From the NCBI GenBank assembly GCA_963848195.1, contig CAWKCY010000005.1:248001-312000 (forward strand): a stretch of 64,000 nt of DNA, in the 5' to 3' direction. This DNA comes from CAVQBP01 sp963848195 (GTDB lineage: Bacteria; Bacteroidota; Ignavibacteria; Ignavibacteriales; Ignavibacteriaceae). Below the pieces are notes generated by a model. The model worked only from the letters and a program-made list of their open reading frames with translations, ran no database searches and was not told the origin of the DNA. Every line of letters starts with the position of its first letter. Position 1 is the first letter of the stretch. Below, one piece after another: positions 45,152-55,867 of the stretch. Made by a program: the position numbers and the translations under genes.

Positions 45152-47764
45152 TTAAATATTTACAACTATTCTCTTTCCCGAATATTTTATATTTTTATCA
45201 AATTTTGAAGAAATTTCAACTCCGGTTCCCTTGTCTTTATCAACCAAAACTATATTAAAACTACGCTCCATATCCATCCCCGGAAACTTTCCTTTCCTAT
45301 CGCTTATAGTTAAGGTCTTTTTATCATTATTCCATTCAAGTGTTATAAGAGAATAATTTCCTTTCTCATAATCGTAATTATCGTTTTCATCTTCATATAG
45401 TAAAAACCTGCCGTCAGCGCCAGAATAAATCCTAATTTCAATCGGGTTATTTTTTTCTGTAGAATATTGAAGGAACGGACCCATTGGAATTATTGAACCG
45501 GCTTTTATATAAAGAGGAATTTTATCCAAGGGAGCGGCGGTTTTGATTGTTAAGCCTCCCTCAAAACGTTTGCCGGTCCAGAAATCATACCAGTAGCTTG
45601 ATCTTGGCAGGTAAACATTCCACTCATTAATGGTTGGTTCGGTTATTGGCGACACAAGAAATGCTTTGCCAAACATATATTCATACTGCTGATTCAATGC
45701 AGTAGTATCACCAGTAAAGTCCATCACCAATGGACGCATTATGGTTGAACCATTTGTTGTCACCTGCCATGATTCCGAATAAATGAATGGAAGTAAACGG
45801 TATCTCAAATCCAACATCTCTTTCATATTGTCTTGAACCTGTCGACTATAATCCCATGGTTCGGTTTCGGATTGATACCCATGTATACGAAAGATCGGGT
45901 TAAATGTCCCCCACTGATACCAGCGTATTAGCAATTCTTGATAATTTTCATCGGTGTACTGCGATTTGCCCTGACGGAAAAATCCGCCGATATCCGTAGT
46001 CCAATATGGCATGCCGGTAATTGAATAATTAAGTCCCGCAACAATTTGGCGTCTATAGGAATCCCATGTTCCGCCAATATCACCCGACCAGTTTATAGTG
46101 CCGTATCTTTGTTGACCGAGAAAAGCCGATCGTGTTAGTATACAAACTCGCTTCTTGGATGTTGTTTCGCGCTGTCCTTCATAAACTGCCCTGCTCACAA
46201 ACAACGGATAGGTAAGTCGGTAAAAATCTCCGGGTCCCAGATATGTTTTTTGACCATGTAATGCATCATTCTCCGGTTCGGTAGCATCCATCCACCAGGA
46301 ATCAACACCATAAGAGAACAAATTTTTATTTAATGTATTCCAGTAAGTTTTTCTTGTAAGCGGATTAAAATAATCCAGCCACTTACTGTCTGGTACATAA
46401 AGATTTTTTAATACGTATTCTCTCCCTATAGCGGAATTCTTATCCGGGTTTGACCAAATTGAAATATTGAAATGCGCATTCATATCATGAATTTCTTTTA
46501 TAAATCCTGCCGGATTTGAATAGTTAACATTATCAAACTGCGGGACTCCCCAGCCGTTATTTCCCCAGTATTGCCAGTCCTGAACAATTACATCCATAGG
46601 GATATTTCTTTTTCGAAATTCTTTTACAGTTTCTACCAAATTTGTACCCGATGTATAGCGTTCGCGGCATTGCCAAAATCCGTATGCCCAACGGGGAAGC
46701 ATCGGAACATTTCCGGAGAGTTTCCTGTAAGTTGCAATTACACTGTCGGTCGATGGTCCATAAAACACTACATAATCAAGCAGTTTTGCGTTGGGAGAAC
46801 GGAAAGTGGTTTCCTTCCTTGCAAGTTTCCACGAAAGCTTGGGGGTGTTGCTTGATTTACAAACCACTTCGACTTGATGTTCTCCGGTTTTTAAATCCAC
46901 AAGTGCACATGCGGTTGGCGGTAGCCAAAAATTACTTATATCAATACAGGGTTTACCGTCAATGACAACATATTGACGATTATCCATGTCACCCAAATCA
47001 AGAAATATTGAATATACACCATTTTCAGGAACTTCAAATTTCCCGGTGTAAAGCGATTGATGCTGCGATACTTTTTGCGTTCCGGATGTAGTTGTAACTT
47101 CAATCTCCTTGTTATTACCGTCAGTTGAGTGCTCTCGCTTTTCAAGCGTAACAAAATTATCTGCCGGATTAAAATCTGTAAGCCCGTATTGATGCCAGAG
47201 TAAACCATATCCTTTGCTTGAATAAATAAACGGCAATGAAATTTGAGAATTAACCTGGGTTAAACGGCGGGTGATGTTTCTTAAATTATAATGCCCGTCC
47301 TGAAACTGACCCAACCCGAAAAAATATTCATCGTTAGGTGAGTCAAAACTTTGTTCTGCCATATAACATGGTTCCCCCATAACGGAATCGGGCACTAATT
47401 TCCGCGTACCTGCTTTTTCACTAAGAAATATTTCTCCTGAATTACTTTCAAACGACAAATTACCGGTTTGCTTATCAACAACGATGACAATTTTTTTAAC
47501 CTTTAATTCAATCTTCGAAGGTGAATCAGCAACCCTGAATTTTGGAGTTGAATGATTTGAAGTAAAAATAAGCTCCGGTATCTCAGCTTCAACATTTTTA
47601 TAAAATTTTATCCTTACAGAATTATCAGTTAAGGGATAAATGCTAAGTGTTCCCTCTGATAGAGTAACATCTATTCTATTTTTCAACTGTTTAAAGCTTC
47701 TCATATCTTGTCCCTGATAAATAACGGGGAACAGTAGGATTAATAAAAACGATATAAGTTTCAT
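45152..47764 (-). CDS. GH31 alpha-xylosidase with PA14-like insert
   Basis: An 870-residue secreted GH31 enzyme. The N-terminal beta-domain is interrupted by a PA14-like module (about residues 225-320: SLYTGKFEVPENGVYSIFLD, YVVIDGKPCIDISNFWLPP), then the barrel with VDSWWMDATEPEND (catalytic Asp) and WSGDIGGTWDSYRRQI. A PA14 insert in this position is known from xyloglucan-active GH31 alpha-xylosidases, so removal of xylose from xyloglucan oligosaccharides is a good guess. It lies 10 bases downstream of the GH2 gene and 51 before GH51, so the three are probably co-transcribed. Confidence 0.85.
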   Translation of the reverse strand: MKLISFLLILLFPVIYQGQDMRSFKQLKNRIDVTLSEGTLSIYPLTDNSVRIKFYKNVEAEIPELIFTSNHSTPKFRVADSPSKIELKVKKIVIVVDKQTGNLSFESNSGEIFLSEKAGTRKLVPDSVMGEPCYMAEQSFDSPNDEYFFGLGQFQDGHYNLRNITRRLTQVNSQISLPFIYSSKGYGLLWHQYGLTDFNPADNFVTLEKREHSTDGNNKEIEVTTTSGTQKVSQHQSLYTGKFEVPENGVYSIFLDLGDMDNRQYVVIDGKPCIDISNFWLPPTACALVDLKTGEHQVEVVCKSSNTPKLSWKLARKETTFRSPNAKLLDYVVFYGPSTDSVIATYRKLSGNVPMLPRWAYGFWQCRERYTSGTNLVETVKEFRKRNIPMDVIVQDWQYWGNNGWGVPQFDNVNYSNPAGFIKEIHDMNAHFNISIWSNPDKNSAIGREYVLKNLYVPDSKWLDYFNPLTRKTYWNTLNKNLFSYGVDSWWMDATEPENDALHGQKTYLGPGDFYRLTYPLFVSRAVYEGQRETTSKKRVCILTRSAFLGQQRYGTINWSGDIGGTWDSYRRQIVAGLNYSITGMPYWTTDIGGFFRQGKSQYTDENYQELLIRWYQWGTFNPIFRIHGYQSETEPWDYSRQVQDNMKEMLDLRYRLLPFIYSESWQVTTNGSTIMRPLVMDFTGDTTALNQQYEYMFGKAFLVSPITEPTINEWNVYLPRSSYWYDFWTGKRFEGGLTIKTAAPLDKIPLYIKAGSIIPMGPFLQYSTEKNNPIEIRIYSGADGRFLLYEDENDNYDYEKGNYSLITLEWNNDKKTLTISDRKGKFPGMDMERSFNIVLVDKDKGTGVEISSKFDKNIKYSGKRIVVNI

Positions 47765-47774
47765 TTTAGATACT

Positions 47775-50633
47775 TTATTTTACTTGAACTAAAACTTCTG
47801 CCGGTTGAAGACCTTCGGATTCCGCAGATAGTCGGATTTCTCCTTTATCTCGTTTCGATTGAATAATAGCTTGGCATAGACCATGAAATGCCTTCCGGTT
47901 ATCAGCCTTGAATGACTCATGACTTGCAGCGTTGCCGTTGCCTACTCCTGCTATTATGCCCTTGCCTTTAATTTTAAATTGTACCAGATTGTCTGCATTG
48001 GGGCAGACACGACCTTGCTGATCGACAATCTCTATTTTAACATAGGAAAGATCTTCTCCATCCGCATTGATTTCGTTCCGGTCGGGCGTCATAACTATTT
48101 TAGCCGGAACTCCGGTAGTTTGAACTTCGTCTGTGCATACTATCTTACCGTTGTTTTTTGCAACGACTTTTAATGTTCCCGGCGTATACGCGACTTTCCA
48201 TTCGAGATGCAAATCCTGTGTATCACTAAATTTCTTTTCGCCAAAGGATTTTCCATTTAAAAACAGCTCTGCCGATTCGCAATTGCTGTAACACCACACA
48301 GGAATTTCTTTACCTTCGAAACCTTGCCAATTCCAGTGCGGAAGAATATGAACCATAGGTTTGTCCGTCCATTGACTCTGGTAAAGAAAATATCTGTCTT
48401 TTGGAAAACCGCACAAATCAACAATGCCGAAATACGAACTGGCAGAAGGCCATGGAAAGGGGGTCGGTTCACCGATATAATCAAACCCGGTCCAGACAAA
48501 TTCACCCCCAACCCAGGGTGCGTCTTTGATTGCCCTGAGGGTTGATTCAGCCGTATTACCCCAATTGGGAGCGGATATATCATAAGAAGTGCACTGGTTA
48601 TTCAGCTCTTTTACTATTCTAAGAGAGTCGCCATCCTGAACCAGGTTATACTCTCCGCGGCTATTGACGGCTGAAGCGGTTTCAGATGCAATCATCTTTA
48701 CCTTTCCATGAAAGATCTGATAGGCAGGCAATTGATAATTAATTCCGATAACATCAAGCGGTTTTGTAAAACCACTTTTTACAGCTGCTTCCAGGATATT
48801 ACACGCCGAGGTAACCGGTCGGGTCGGGTCTTCTTTATGACAAATATCCGCGAGCCGTTTCGACATTTCATATGCATCGGCACTTCCCTGTTCGGGAATT
48901 TCATTTCCGATGCTCCACAGAATGATGCTCGGATGATTCCTGTCCCGGTGAATCATATCAGTCAAATCTCTCCCGCTCCATTCGTCAAAAAACCGCCCAT
49001 ATCCGTTCATGGTCTTTGATTGTCTCCACTCATCGAATGCTTCATCCATGACGAAGAATCCCATACGATCGCATAATTCAAGCAGTTCTGGATCAGGCGG
49101 ATTATGACTAGTGCGTACCGCATTACAGCCCATATTTTTCATGATTTCCAGCTCACGCTCGATCGCCCGTTTGTATACCGTTGATCCTAAGCTTCCCAAA
49201 TCGTGGTGCAGACACACGCCCTTTATATTGACATGTCTGCCGTTTAAGAAAAATCCTTTATCTATAGTAAATTTAAAAGTACGGATTCCAAAGGGCGTTT
49301 CTTTGACATCGACATTGTTTCCATTTATCAGGACTTTTGATACAACGCGGTAAATGGTTGGGTTTTCGAGCGACCACAATTTTGGATTTGAAATTTTGAT
49401 AAGTTGTTTAAAAGTGCCGCCGTTATCGGCTTCAACCGTTTGAATAGAGCTTTTGCCGCCGACATTATTTCCTAACTTATCCAATATTGTGGTTTCAAGC
49501 ATTACTTTCTGCGTAGATGAAGATTTATTCTGGATTTTTGTATCTATACTTACTGTAGCTTCACTTTCAGATACAGCTGGTATAGTAACATACGTTCCCC
49601 AATGCGCGATATGAACAGGGTCTGTTACAGTTAATCTTACATGCCGATAAATCCCTGCGCCGGAATACCATCGTGAGCATGGCTGATTTACATTTACTCT
49701 AACTGCCAAAACATTTTTTTCGCCGCCAAATTTGAGATGCGGAGTCAGTTCATATTGAAAACTGGAATAGCCGTACGGCCGGTTCCCGAGATGAATGCCG
49801 TTGATCCAAACATCACTGTTCATGTAAACACCATCGAATTCGATGAATATATGTTTGTCTTTTATATCTTCAGGCAGTTTAAAATCTTTTCTATACCAGC
49901 CTGTGCCTGCGTTTATATATCCGCCGCCGCTTCCCGCAGGGGAAGTGGATTCAAAAATACCCTCAATAATTTTCGTTCCGTCACTATAGATACCGCCGCC
50001 CTGAACGCCGTCAAACACGCGAACTGCAATACTGTTATTGCCGCCGTAATGAATAATTTCGCGGGGAACTTTATAATGTCTGTATAAATCCCAAGCGGTA
50101 ACATAGTTGGGAGGGAAAGAACCCATACCGCCTACCTTCACACCGTTAAAATATGTTTCGTCGGCGTCGTCAATTTTGCCAACATTTATATAAATATCTT
50201 TGCCCTTTAATTCAGCAGGCACTCTCAACTCCCGGCGGTACCAGCCAAATACATTATCTTGTGTGTAGTTCGAGTGTTCCTCCCATGTTGCAGGAAGTTT
50301 TACAGTCTGCCATGAACTGTTGATTAAATCAGGACTCTTCCAAAGGATGTTATCGCCTTCTTTGAATTTCCATTCTCCCTTTACGACAGCAAATTCTATC
50401 GCATCCTCCCCTTTTGCTTCGGGGCGGGCTAATCCTTCAATGCTCCAGTCATGCGGCAAATTAATGTCCTTCCAGGATTTATCGTTAAAAGAAGGATTTT
50501 CTGCTCCATTTATTTCTCCAGGAAAAAATTTCCAACCATCATCAAAAAGCGTTTCTCGCTTGGTGGTCTGGGCGTTACTTTGAAAAGTAATGCTATTCAA
50601 AAAAAGCAGAATAAAGGTAATTCGATAATTCAT
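47775..50633 (-). CDS. GH2 beta-galactosidase-type enzyme with a nested jelly-roll
   Basis: A 952-residue secreted GH2 enzyme. The usual N-terminal sugar-binding domain starts FDDGWKFFPGE...INLPHDWSIEG, but resumes only at GGYINAGTGWYRKDF (residue 237); in between lies a second galactose-binding-like jelly-roll (about residues 67-236). The barrel has acid/base Glu in ILWSIGNEIPEQG and SETAS nucleophile Glu, and VWTGFDYIGEPTPFPWP, followed by DUF4982 and a C-terminal domain. This class contains xyloglucan beta-galactosidases. It sits between GH3 and GH31 with 10-11 base gaps. Confidence 0.85.
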   Translation of the reverse strand: MNYRITFILLFLNSITFQSNAQTTKRETLFDDGWKFFPGEINGAENPSFNDKSWKDINLPHDWSIEGLARPEAKGEDAIEFAVVKGEWKFKEGDNILWKSPDLINSSWQTVKLPATWEEHSNYTQDNVFGWYRRELRVPAELKGKDIYINVGKIDDADETYFNGVKVGGMGSFPPNYVTAWDLYRHYKVPREIIHYGGNNSIAVRVFDGVQGGGIYSDGTKIIEGIFESTSPAGSGGGYINAGTGWYRKDFKLPEDIKDKHIFIEFDGVYMNSDVWINGIHLGNRPYGYSSFQYELTPHLKFGGEKNVLAVRVNVNQPCSRWYSGAGIYRHVRLTVTDPVHIAHWGTYVTIPAVSESEATVSIDTKIQNKSSSTQKVMLETTILDKLGNNVGGKSSIQTVEADNGGTFKQLIKISNPKLWSLENPTIYRVVSKVLINGNNVDVKETPFGIRTFKFTIDKGFFLNGRHVNIKGVCLHHDLGSLGSTVYKRAIERELEIMKNMGCNAVRTSHNPPDPELLELCDRMGFFVMDEAFDEWRQSKTMNGYGRFFDEWSGRDLTDMIHRDRNHPSIILWSIGNEIPEQGSADAYEMSKRLADICHKEDPTRPVTSACNILEAAVKSGFTKPLDVIGINYQLPAYQIFHGKVKMIASETASAVNSRGEYNLVQDGDSLRIVKELNNQCTSYDISAPNWGNTAESTLRAIKDAPWVGGEFVWTGFDYIGEPTPFPWPSASSYFGIVDLCGFPKDRYFLYQSQWTDKPMVHILPHWNWQGFEGKEIPVWCYSNCESAELFLNGKSFGEKKFSDTQDLHLEWKVAYTPGTLKVVAKNNGKIVCTDEVQTTGVPAKIVMTPDRNEINADGEDLSYVKIEIVDQQGRVCPNADNLVQFKIKGKGIIAGVGNGNAASHESFKADNRKAFHGLCQAIIQSKRDKGEIRLSAESEGLQPAEVLVQVK

Positions 50634-50644
50634 AATATCACCAT

Positions 50645-53238
50645 TTATAGAATAGTAATTTTAACAGTTTTTAAATCTTGTACATCGGAGCTGCTGCCAT
50701 ACATTACCTCATATTCTCCCCGGGTTACAGCCATTCTATATGCAGCTTTATCATAAAATTCAAATGCCGAAGGAGGCAATGTAATTGTTGCTTGGCTAGT
50801 TCCACCCGCAGCAACCTTAACTCTTTGAAATCCTTTTAAGGTTTTAATCGGTCCATCTGCATCATTCACTTTGTGCACATAAACTTGAACGATTTCCGTT
50901 CCGTCGCGTTTGCCGGTATTTGAAATAGGAATCGTAAGATCAACGCTTTCATCATTTTTTATTGTACTCTTACTTACTTGTGCATCGCCTATTGAAAATG
51001 TTGTATAGCTTAATCCATAACCGAACGGGAACAGAGGATCTGACATGAAACGGTAAGTACGGTTTTTCATAGAATAATCCTGGAAATCAGGCAGCTGATC
51101 CGAACTCTTGTAGAAAGTAATTGGCAGTTTACCCGAAGGATTATAATCACCGAATAGTACATCGGCAACTGCCTGTCCACCCGATTCTCCGCCGTACCAG
51201 GCTTGAAGGATAGCATCGCAGCTTTCGGTTTCCCGGGTTAAAGCAATTGCTGAACCGGAACAGTTTACGAAAACAACTTTTTTTCCTGTTTCTTTTAAAG
51301 CCTTTAAACAATTAAGTTGAACTTTAGGCAGATCTATATTTGTACGGTCGCCGCCTTTAAATCCCGGGTACGATACCGGCATCTCCTCACCCTCAAGATG
51401 TGAAGAAATACCTCCTACAAATACTACAAGATCATATCCTTTAAGCTTATTTAAAAGCTTTGAATAATCTACATCTACTTCTCTACCGAAATTAAATTCT
51501 ATGTTTGCTTCCCAATTATTTAACTGTGCATATCGGATTTCTATTTTATATTTCTTACCGCTTTCAACTTTGAAAGGATGTCTTGAAGGGAGCGTTCGCC
51601 AATTATCAAACTTTATTAAAGTTTCCCCGTTTACCAATAATTCAAAATGACCTGTAGCCCCGCCCTTAAAAACTAATTCTTCACTTTTAACTGGTACAAA
51701 CTCGGTTTCATATTTAGCGGAAAAACCAACGAGCTTTACTCCGGGCGCAAATTCATGCTGCCCGGCAGCAGTTAACTTTATTGGATTGATAACCTGCTGC
51801 ACTGCAACAACATCACCTTTCCAATCCGGTGTATTCCAATAAGTTGCCTTGAAACCTTTCTTTCCGTCAATAGAACATTGCGGGAAATAACTTTCGGTTA
51901 CTTTGTCTTCAACAAGGTCGCAGCCTTTGTCATAAAAAATTTTGTCTGCCGAAAGTTTTGATTTAATTCCATCGAGAATTGTAATTGTTCTTTTCGGAGT
52001 TCCATTATAGTTACCCCACAACATTGGTTTATCATCTGCATTCGGACCAACAATGGCAATCTTTTTTATTGATTTCCTTAAGGGGAGTATATTGTTTTTA
52101 TTTTGGAGAAGTGTCATCGATTCGCGGGCCATATCCAAAGCAAGTTTTCTGTGTTCTTCATTATTCACAACCGACATTGGAATTTTTGTCCATGTCACTA
52201 TTGAATCATCATCCATTTCGCCAAGATCAAAACGACCAACCAATACTCTCATTAAATGCTTATTAATATCTTCTTCAGTAATTAATCCTTTCGACACAGC
52301 ATCAGGTAATTTTTTAAAGCAGGATTATCCCATTGGCATTCAACATCTGTTCCGGCTAAGACTCCCTTGGCAGCAGCATGCACAGCATCAGACGATACCT
52401 TATGACTGGTATAAAAATCCGTAATAGCACCGCAATCCGAAACAACTATATATTTAAAACCCCAGTCATCTCGTAGGATATTCTGAAGTAAACGGCTGTT
52501 GCCGCAGCACGGTTCATCATCTAATCGTTGGTATGCACACATAACTTCGCGAACATCTGCTTTTTGAACCAAAGCTTTAAATGCCGGCAAATAAGTTTCC
52601 CATAAATCTCGAGGATCAATATTGTTGAGGTTGATGTTATGCCTGCTCCATTCCGGACCTGAGTGAACTGCAAAGTGTTTTGCACAAGCAAGGAGCTTTC
52701 TATATTTAGAGTCGGCAGGTCCTTCCAAACCTTTTACAACCGAAATACCCATCCGGGAAGTAAGGTATGGATCTTCTCCGTAGGTTTCTTGTCCCCGTCC
52801 CCAACGAGGATCTCGGAAAATATTAATGTTTGGAGCCCAAACAGAAAGACTTAAAAACCGTCTGTTCTCCGAACCTCTTTTAATTAATTCATTATACTTA
52901 GCCCGGGTTTCATCCGAAGTAGCATCAAAAATCTTATAAACCAGGGCATCATCAAATGAAGCTGCCATACCAATTGGTTCAGGAAAAACTGTAACACTGT
53001 CATTATTTGCCAGACCATGTAATGCTTCGCTCCACCAATTGAATTTTTTAATACCCAACCGCGGGATTGCTTCGGATACATCGCACATTAATGCAGCTTT
53101 TTCATTTAAAGTTAATCTTGATATTAAATCTTTAGCACGTTCTTCCGAACTTAAATTAGGATTTTGATATGGTAATATTTGAGCACATATATTTACCGAA
53201 CAAAAGAAACATAAAATGAACCACATTTTCTTAACCAT
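50645..53238 (-). CDS. GH3 beta-glucosidase/xylosidase with PA14 domain, frameshifted
   Basis: About 864 residues. The first frame (53238 to 52310) has a signal peptide, LGIKKFNWWSEALHG, ACAKHFAVHSGPEWSRH and the nucleophile Asp in VVSDCGAITDF. A T6 run at 52310-52315 has lost one base: with seven, the sequence reads NPALKKLPDAVSKGLITEED, continuous with the second frame. That frame carries the C-terminal domain with a PA14 insert (ATYWNTPDWKGDVVAV...NGETLIKFDNWR), SGKLPITFYKS and a fibronectin-like end. It probably releases glucose or xylose from oligosaccharides. It ends 11 bases before GH2. Confidence 0.87.
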
Positions 53239-53303
53239 TTTATCTCCGTTGAATACTACTATTAAATACTAGATTTAAATCAATTAAATAATAAGATATA
53301 ATC

Positions 53304-54452
53304 TTAATCTTTAAATAATAGTTGTGCAAATTCATGCAGACTGCGCCGCCAACTTTGCCATTCATGAGCAGTTTTGGGTGAAACATAAAAATGAGCATTG
53401 ATGCCTTCTTTAGATATGGCTTCAGTATTTTCTTTAGGATCGCCGCCAAAGGGTCCTCCAGGTCTGCGGTTTTCGAGTTCCCGGCTGCCAAAACTAACGA
53501 AGACCAGTTTAATCTTATCCTTGAAACCAGGTGTGTTATTGACATCTTCCGGAGAGAATGACCCGCCGCTGAAGAGTCCTATGTATGAAAATTTATCTAA
53601 GTTAGCTGTGGTAATCAATTTGGTTTCAAATCCGCCCATAGAAAGTCCAGCCATTGCACGATGGGGTTGATCTGTTAGGGTGCGGAAATTTGCATCAATG
53701 TAGGGGATCAGCTCATCGATCAGAACCGTTTGAAATGGTTTGATATCGAAATTTCTAAGACCACCAATTTTTACTTCATTTGTCATACCGTAGGTCATTA
53801 CAATAATAAACGGTTCGGCTTTCCCTTCAGCAATCAAGTTATCCATAATTAGATTGACTTTCCCTTGATTAGACCAGCCGGTTTCATCTTCGCCCCAACC
53901 GTGCTGCAGGTAAAGTACCGGATAACGTTTATCCAAATCTTTTTCGTATCCTGGCGGGGTGTAAACAAAAGCTCTACGTGAAGAGTTTGTGCTTTTAGAA
54001 GGAAAAAGAATTTCCCGGACCTGTCCGTGAGGTACATTCTTAAGTACATAAAAATCCTGATCATGTGCCGGGATTTCTATACCGCTGCCCCAACGCATGG
54101 CACCATAGAAATAGAGGCTGCTTGGATCAGGAACTGCAGCTCCGTCTACCCAAAGTTGGTAGTAGTGGAACCCTTCGTCCTGAGGATTTGAGTCACCGGT
54201 CCAAACACCATTCGTATCCTTGGTCAGGTCGTATTTTACCGCGCTGATATCAAGCTGTACTTTATGTGCCTCGGGTGCTGAAATGCTGGCACGTACCCGG
54301 CCTTCAGAATTGACCTGGGGAAAGTGTTTTCCCGGTTGATTGGTTGAGGCAGATTTAAAGTCATCCACAGCAGAAGTTTGTTCTGATTGTGCTAAACAAG
54401 TCCCGCCAATTGAAAAGACAATAAGTAAAACAGATAAAAGTGTTAGTCTCAT
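53304..54452 (-). CDS. CBM48-CE1 esterase (acetyl or feruloyl esterase)
   Basis: A 382-residue secreted protein with signal peptide LTLLSVLLIVFSIGGTCLAQ, an N-terminal CBM48-like beta-domain (RVRASISAPEAHKVQLDIS...GFHYYQLWVDGAAVPDP, about 45-150), and an alpha/beta hydrolase of the esterase D / CE1 class with nucleophile AGLSMGG, the loop YLQHGWGEDETGW and catalytic His in TAHEWQSWR. Such CBM48-CE1 enzymes cleave feruloyl or acetyl groups from xylan side chains. A very strong Shine-Dalgarno (AAGGAGGATT) precedes the ATG. Substrate class is inference. Confidence 0.85.
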   Translation of the reverse strand: MRLTLLSVLLIVFSIGGTCLAQSEQTSAVDDFKSASTNQPGKHFPQVNSEGRVRASISAPEAHKVQLDISAVKYDLTKDTNGVWTGDSNPQDEGFHYYQLWVDGAAVPDPSSLYFYGAMRWGSGIEIPAHDQDFYVLKNVPHGQVREILFPSKSTNSSRRAFVYTPPGYEKDLDKRYPVLYLQHGWGEDETGWSNQGKVNLIMDNLIAEGKAEPFIIVMTYGMTNEVKIGGLRNFDIKPFQTVLIDELIPYIDANFRTLTDQPHRAMAGLSMGGFETKLITTANLDKFSYIGLFSGGSFSPEDVNNTPGFKDKIKLVFVSFGSRELENRRPGGPFGGDPKENTEAISKEGINAHFYVSPKTAHEWQSWRRSLHEFAQLLFKD

Positions 54453-54581
54453 TTTTAATCCTCCTTAATTTAATTTTTTAAATCATTGCAGTACGCTTAA
54501 CTTCTTCAATTGCCGAATATTTCTTATAGCAAGAAATAAGCTGCATTAATATTTACTCTATATTTCAATTTTTTAAACATT

Positions 54582-55709
54582 TTAATATTCAATGCTTTGT
54601 TTCGTCCATGTAGGACCTTTGATATAAAACATACCATCTTTATAATATACAGGTTCAATTCCCAATTGCGGTGTCTTCTCCCATGGCTGCAAATTGGGAC
54701 AATATGGATAGGGACGATTGTCGTACATTATGTAATGGCAAGAACTCCACAACTTACCGTCAGGCCCCTCGAATAATGAATTACTTGCTGCTTCACAATA
54801 CGGATCCTCAGTATCCTGGTATTTTAGGTTTGCATATCTACCTTCTTTTGCAAGTTCCGGATGATATCCTCTTTTTCGAGTACCAAAAATTGGTTCACGT
54901 GATGCCAATAGCCAGGGACCAAGCGGTGATTTTGATTTAAGTAAACCGATTTCATATCCGCGAGTCCATGTAGAAAAGAACATGAAATAAGTATTATCTT
55001 TCTTGACAACACAAGGGGCTTCTATACCTCCAACCATCCAGTCCGGATTACCGGGTGATTTTTTATCAAGAAATTTCTGAATACCACCTATAAGTTTTCC
55101 AGCAGGCAAATCAATTTTTGCTTGAAAAAGTCCGTTACCGCTGCAGTAGAGATATGTTTGTCCGTCTTCGTCCTCGAATAAAGTTGCATCATTGTTATAT
55201 TGAGGAGTTAATGGACCATTCACAAGTTTATAAGGTCCTGTAACTTTATCAGATGAAAACAACCAGATGCTGTGTGTATTCATTCCCTTTGGATCTTCCT
55301 TAGTAACCTTTCCACTGTTTATTGTAAGCCAGAATTTATTCTTGATAAAATGGATTTCCGGTGCCCAGAAGCGTCCGTTATACGGGCAGTCTGGAGGCAG
55401 TTTGCTTGCATTTATAATCCAGGAATCCTGTTTCCAGTGGATTAGATCGTCTGAAACTAATAGCCTAACACCGGGATTTGGGCCAGTCCAAACAGGCAGA
55501 GAAGTTCCTGTGCAATACCATTTATCGCCAACCTTGATGATGCAATGATCTCGCATTGCTATGGATGTGTCTCTGGTAATAGGATTTGTATAACTGAAAA
55601 CTTTAGTATCTACAATTTCATTTGAAGATTTGTAAGTCTCATCAATTTGTGCAAAACAAAAAGTTGATAATGCAGTTAAGCTCCAAAATAGTATTAATTT
55701 ATAATTCAT
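54582..55709 (-). CDS. GH43-family glycosidase
   Basis: A 375-residue secreted GH43 enzyme (signal peptide ending LSTFCFAQ). The five-bladed beta-propeller is seen in ITRDTSIAMRDHCIIKVG (general base Asp), FWAPEIHFIKNKFWLTI, DATLFEDEDGQTYLYCSG and the acid Glu in GGIEAPCVVKKDNTYFMFFS. GH43 covers beta-xylosidases and alpha-L-arabinofuranosidases; the exact activity cannot be read here. It lies between GH29 and the CE1 esterase. No extra binding domain is present. Confidence 0.87.
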   Translation of the reverse strand: MNYKLILFWSLTALSTFCFAQIDETYKSSNEIVDTKVFSYTNPITRDTSIAMRDHCIIKVGDKWYCTGTSLPVWTGPNPGVRLLVSDDLIHWKQDSWIINASKLPPDCPYNGRFWAPEIHFIKNKFWLTINSGKVTKEDPKGMNTHSIWLFSSDKVTGPYKLVNGPLTPQYNNDATLFEDEDGQTYLYCSGNGLFQAKIDLPAGKLIGGIQKFLDKKSPGNPDWMVGGIEAPCVVKKDNTYFMFFSTWTRGYEIGLLKSKSPLGPWLLASREPIFGTRKRGYHPELAKEGRYANLKYQDTEDPYCEAASNSLFEGPDGKLWSSCHYIMYDNRPYPYCPNLQPWEKTPQLGIEPVYYKDGMFYIKGPTWTKQSIEY

Positions 55710-55780
55710 AACTACCTTACATAGTTTTTTAATATTTTATTCAAAACTTATCCAGCATATCTTAACAGCATAATTATTTA

Positions 55781-55867
55781 TCAATTAAATAACCAGATTT
55801 TGAACACCTTGTTCTTTCCTGAAAACGGAACTTCAGTAGTATTCCATAGATCTTCACCCATTTTCAT
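55781..55867 (-). other. Possible C-terminal coding remnant after GH29
   Basis: A 28-codon frame begins at an ATG that overlaps the GH29 stop codon (ATGA) and reads KMGEDLWNTTEVPFSGKNKV then FKIWLFN. The composition is protein-like and could be the tail of another hydrolase or a read-through extension of GH29, but it is too short to assign. Confidence 0.25.

Noticed and set aside
49737..50087. A 116-codon plus-strand open frame opposite the GH2 gene
   Set aside because: It lies wholly inside a well-supported gene, has no domain and no Shine-Dalgarno, and is a composition-driven shadow. The other long antisense frames in the hydrolases were rejected for the same reason.
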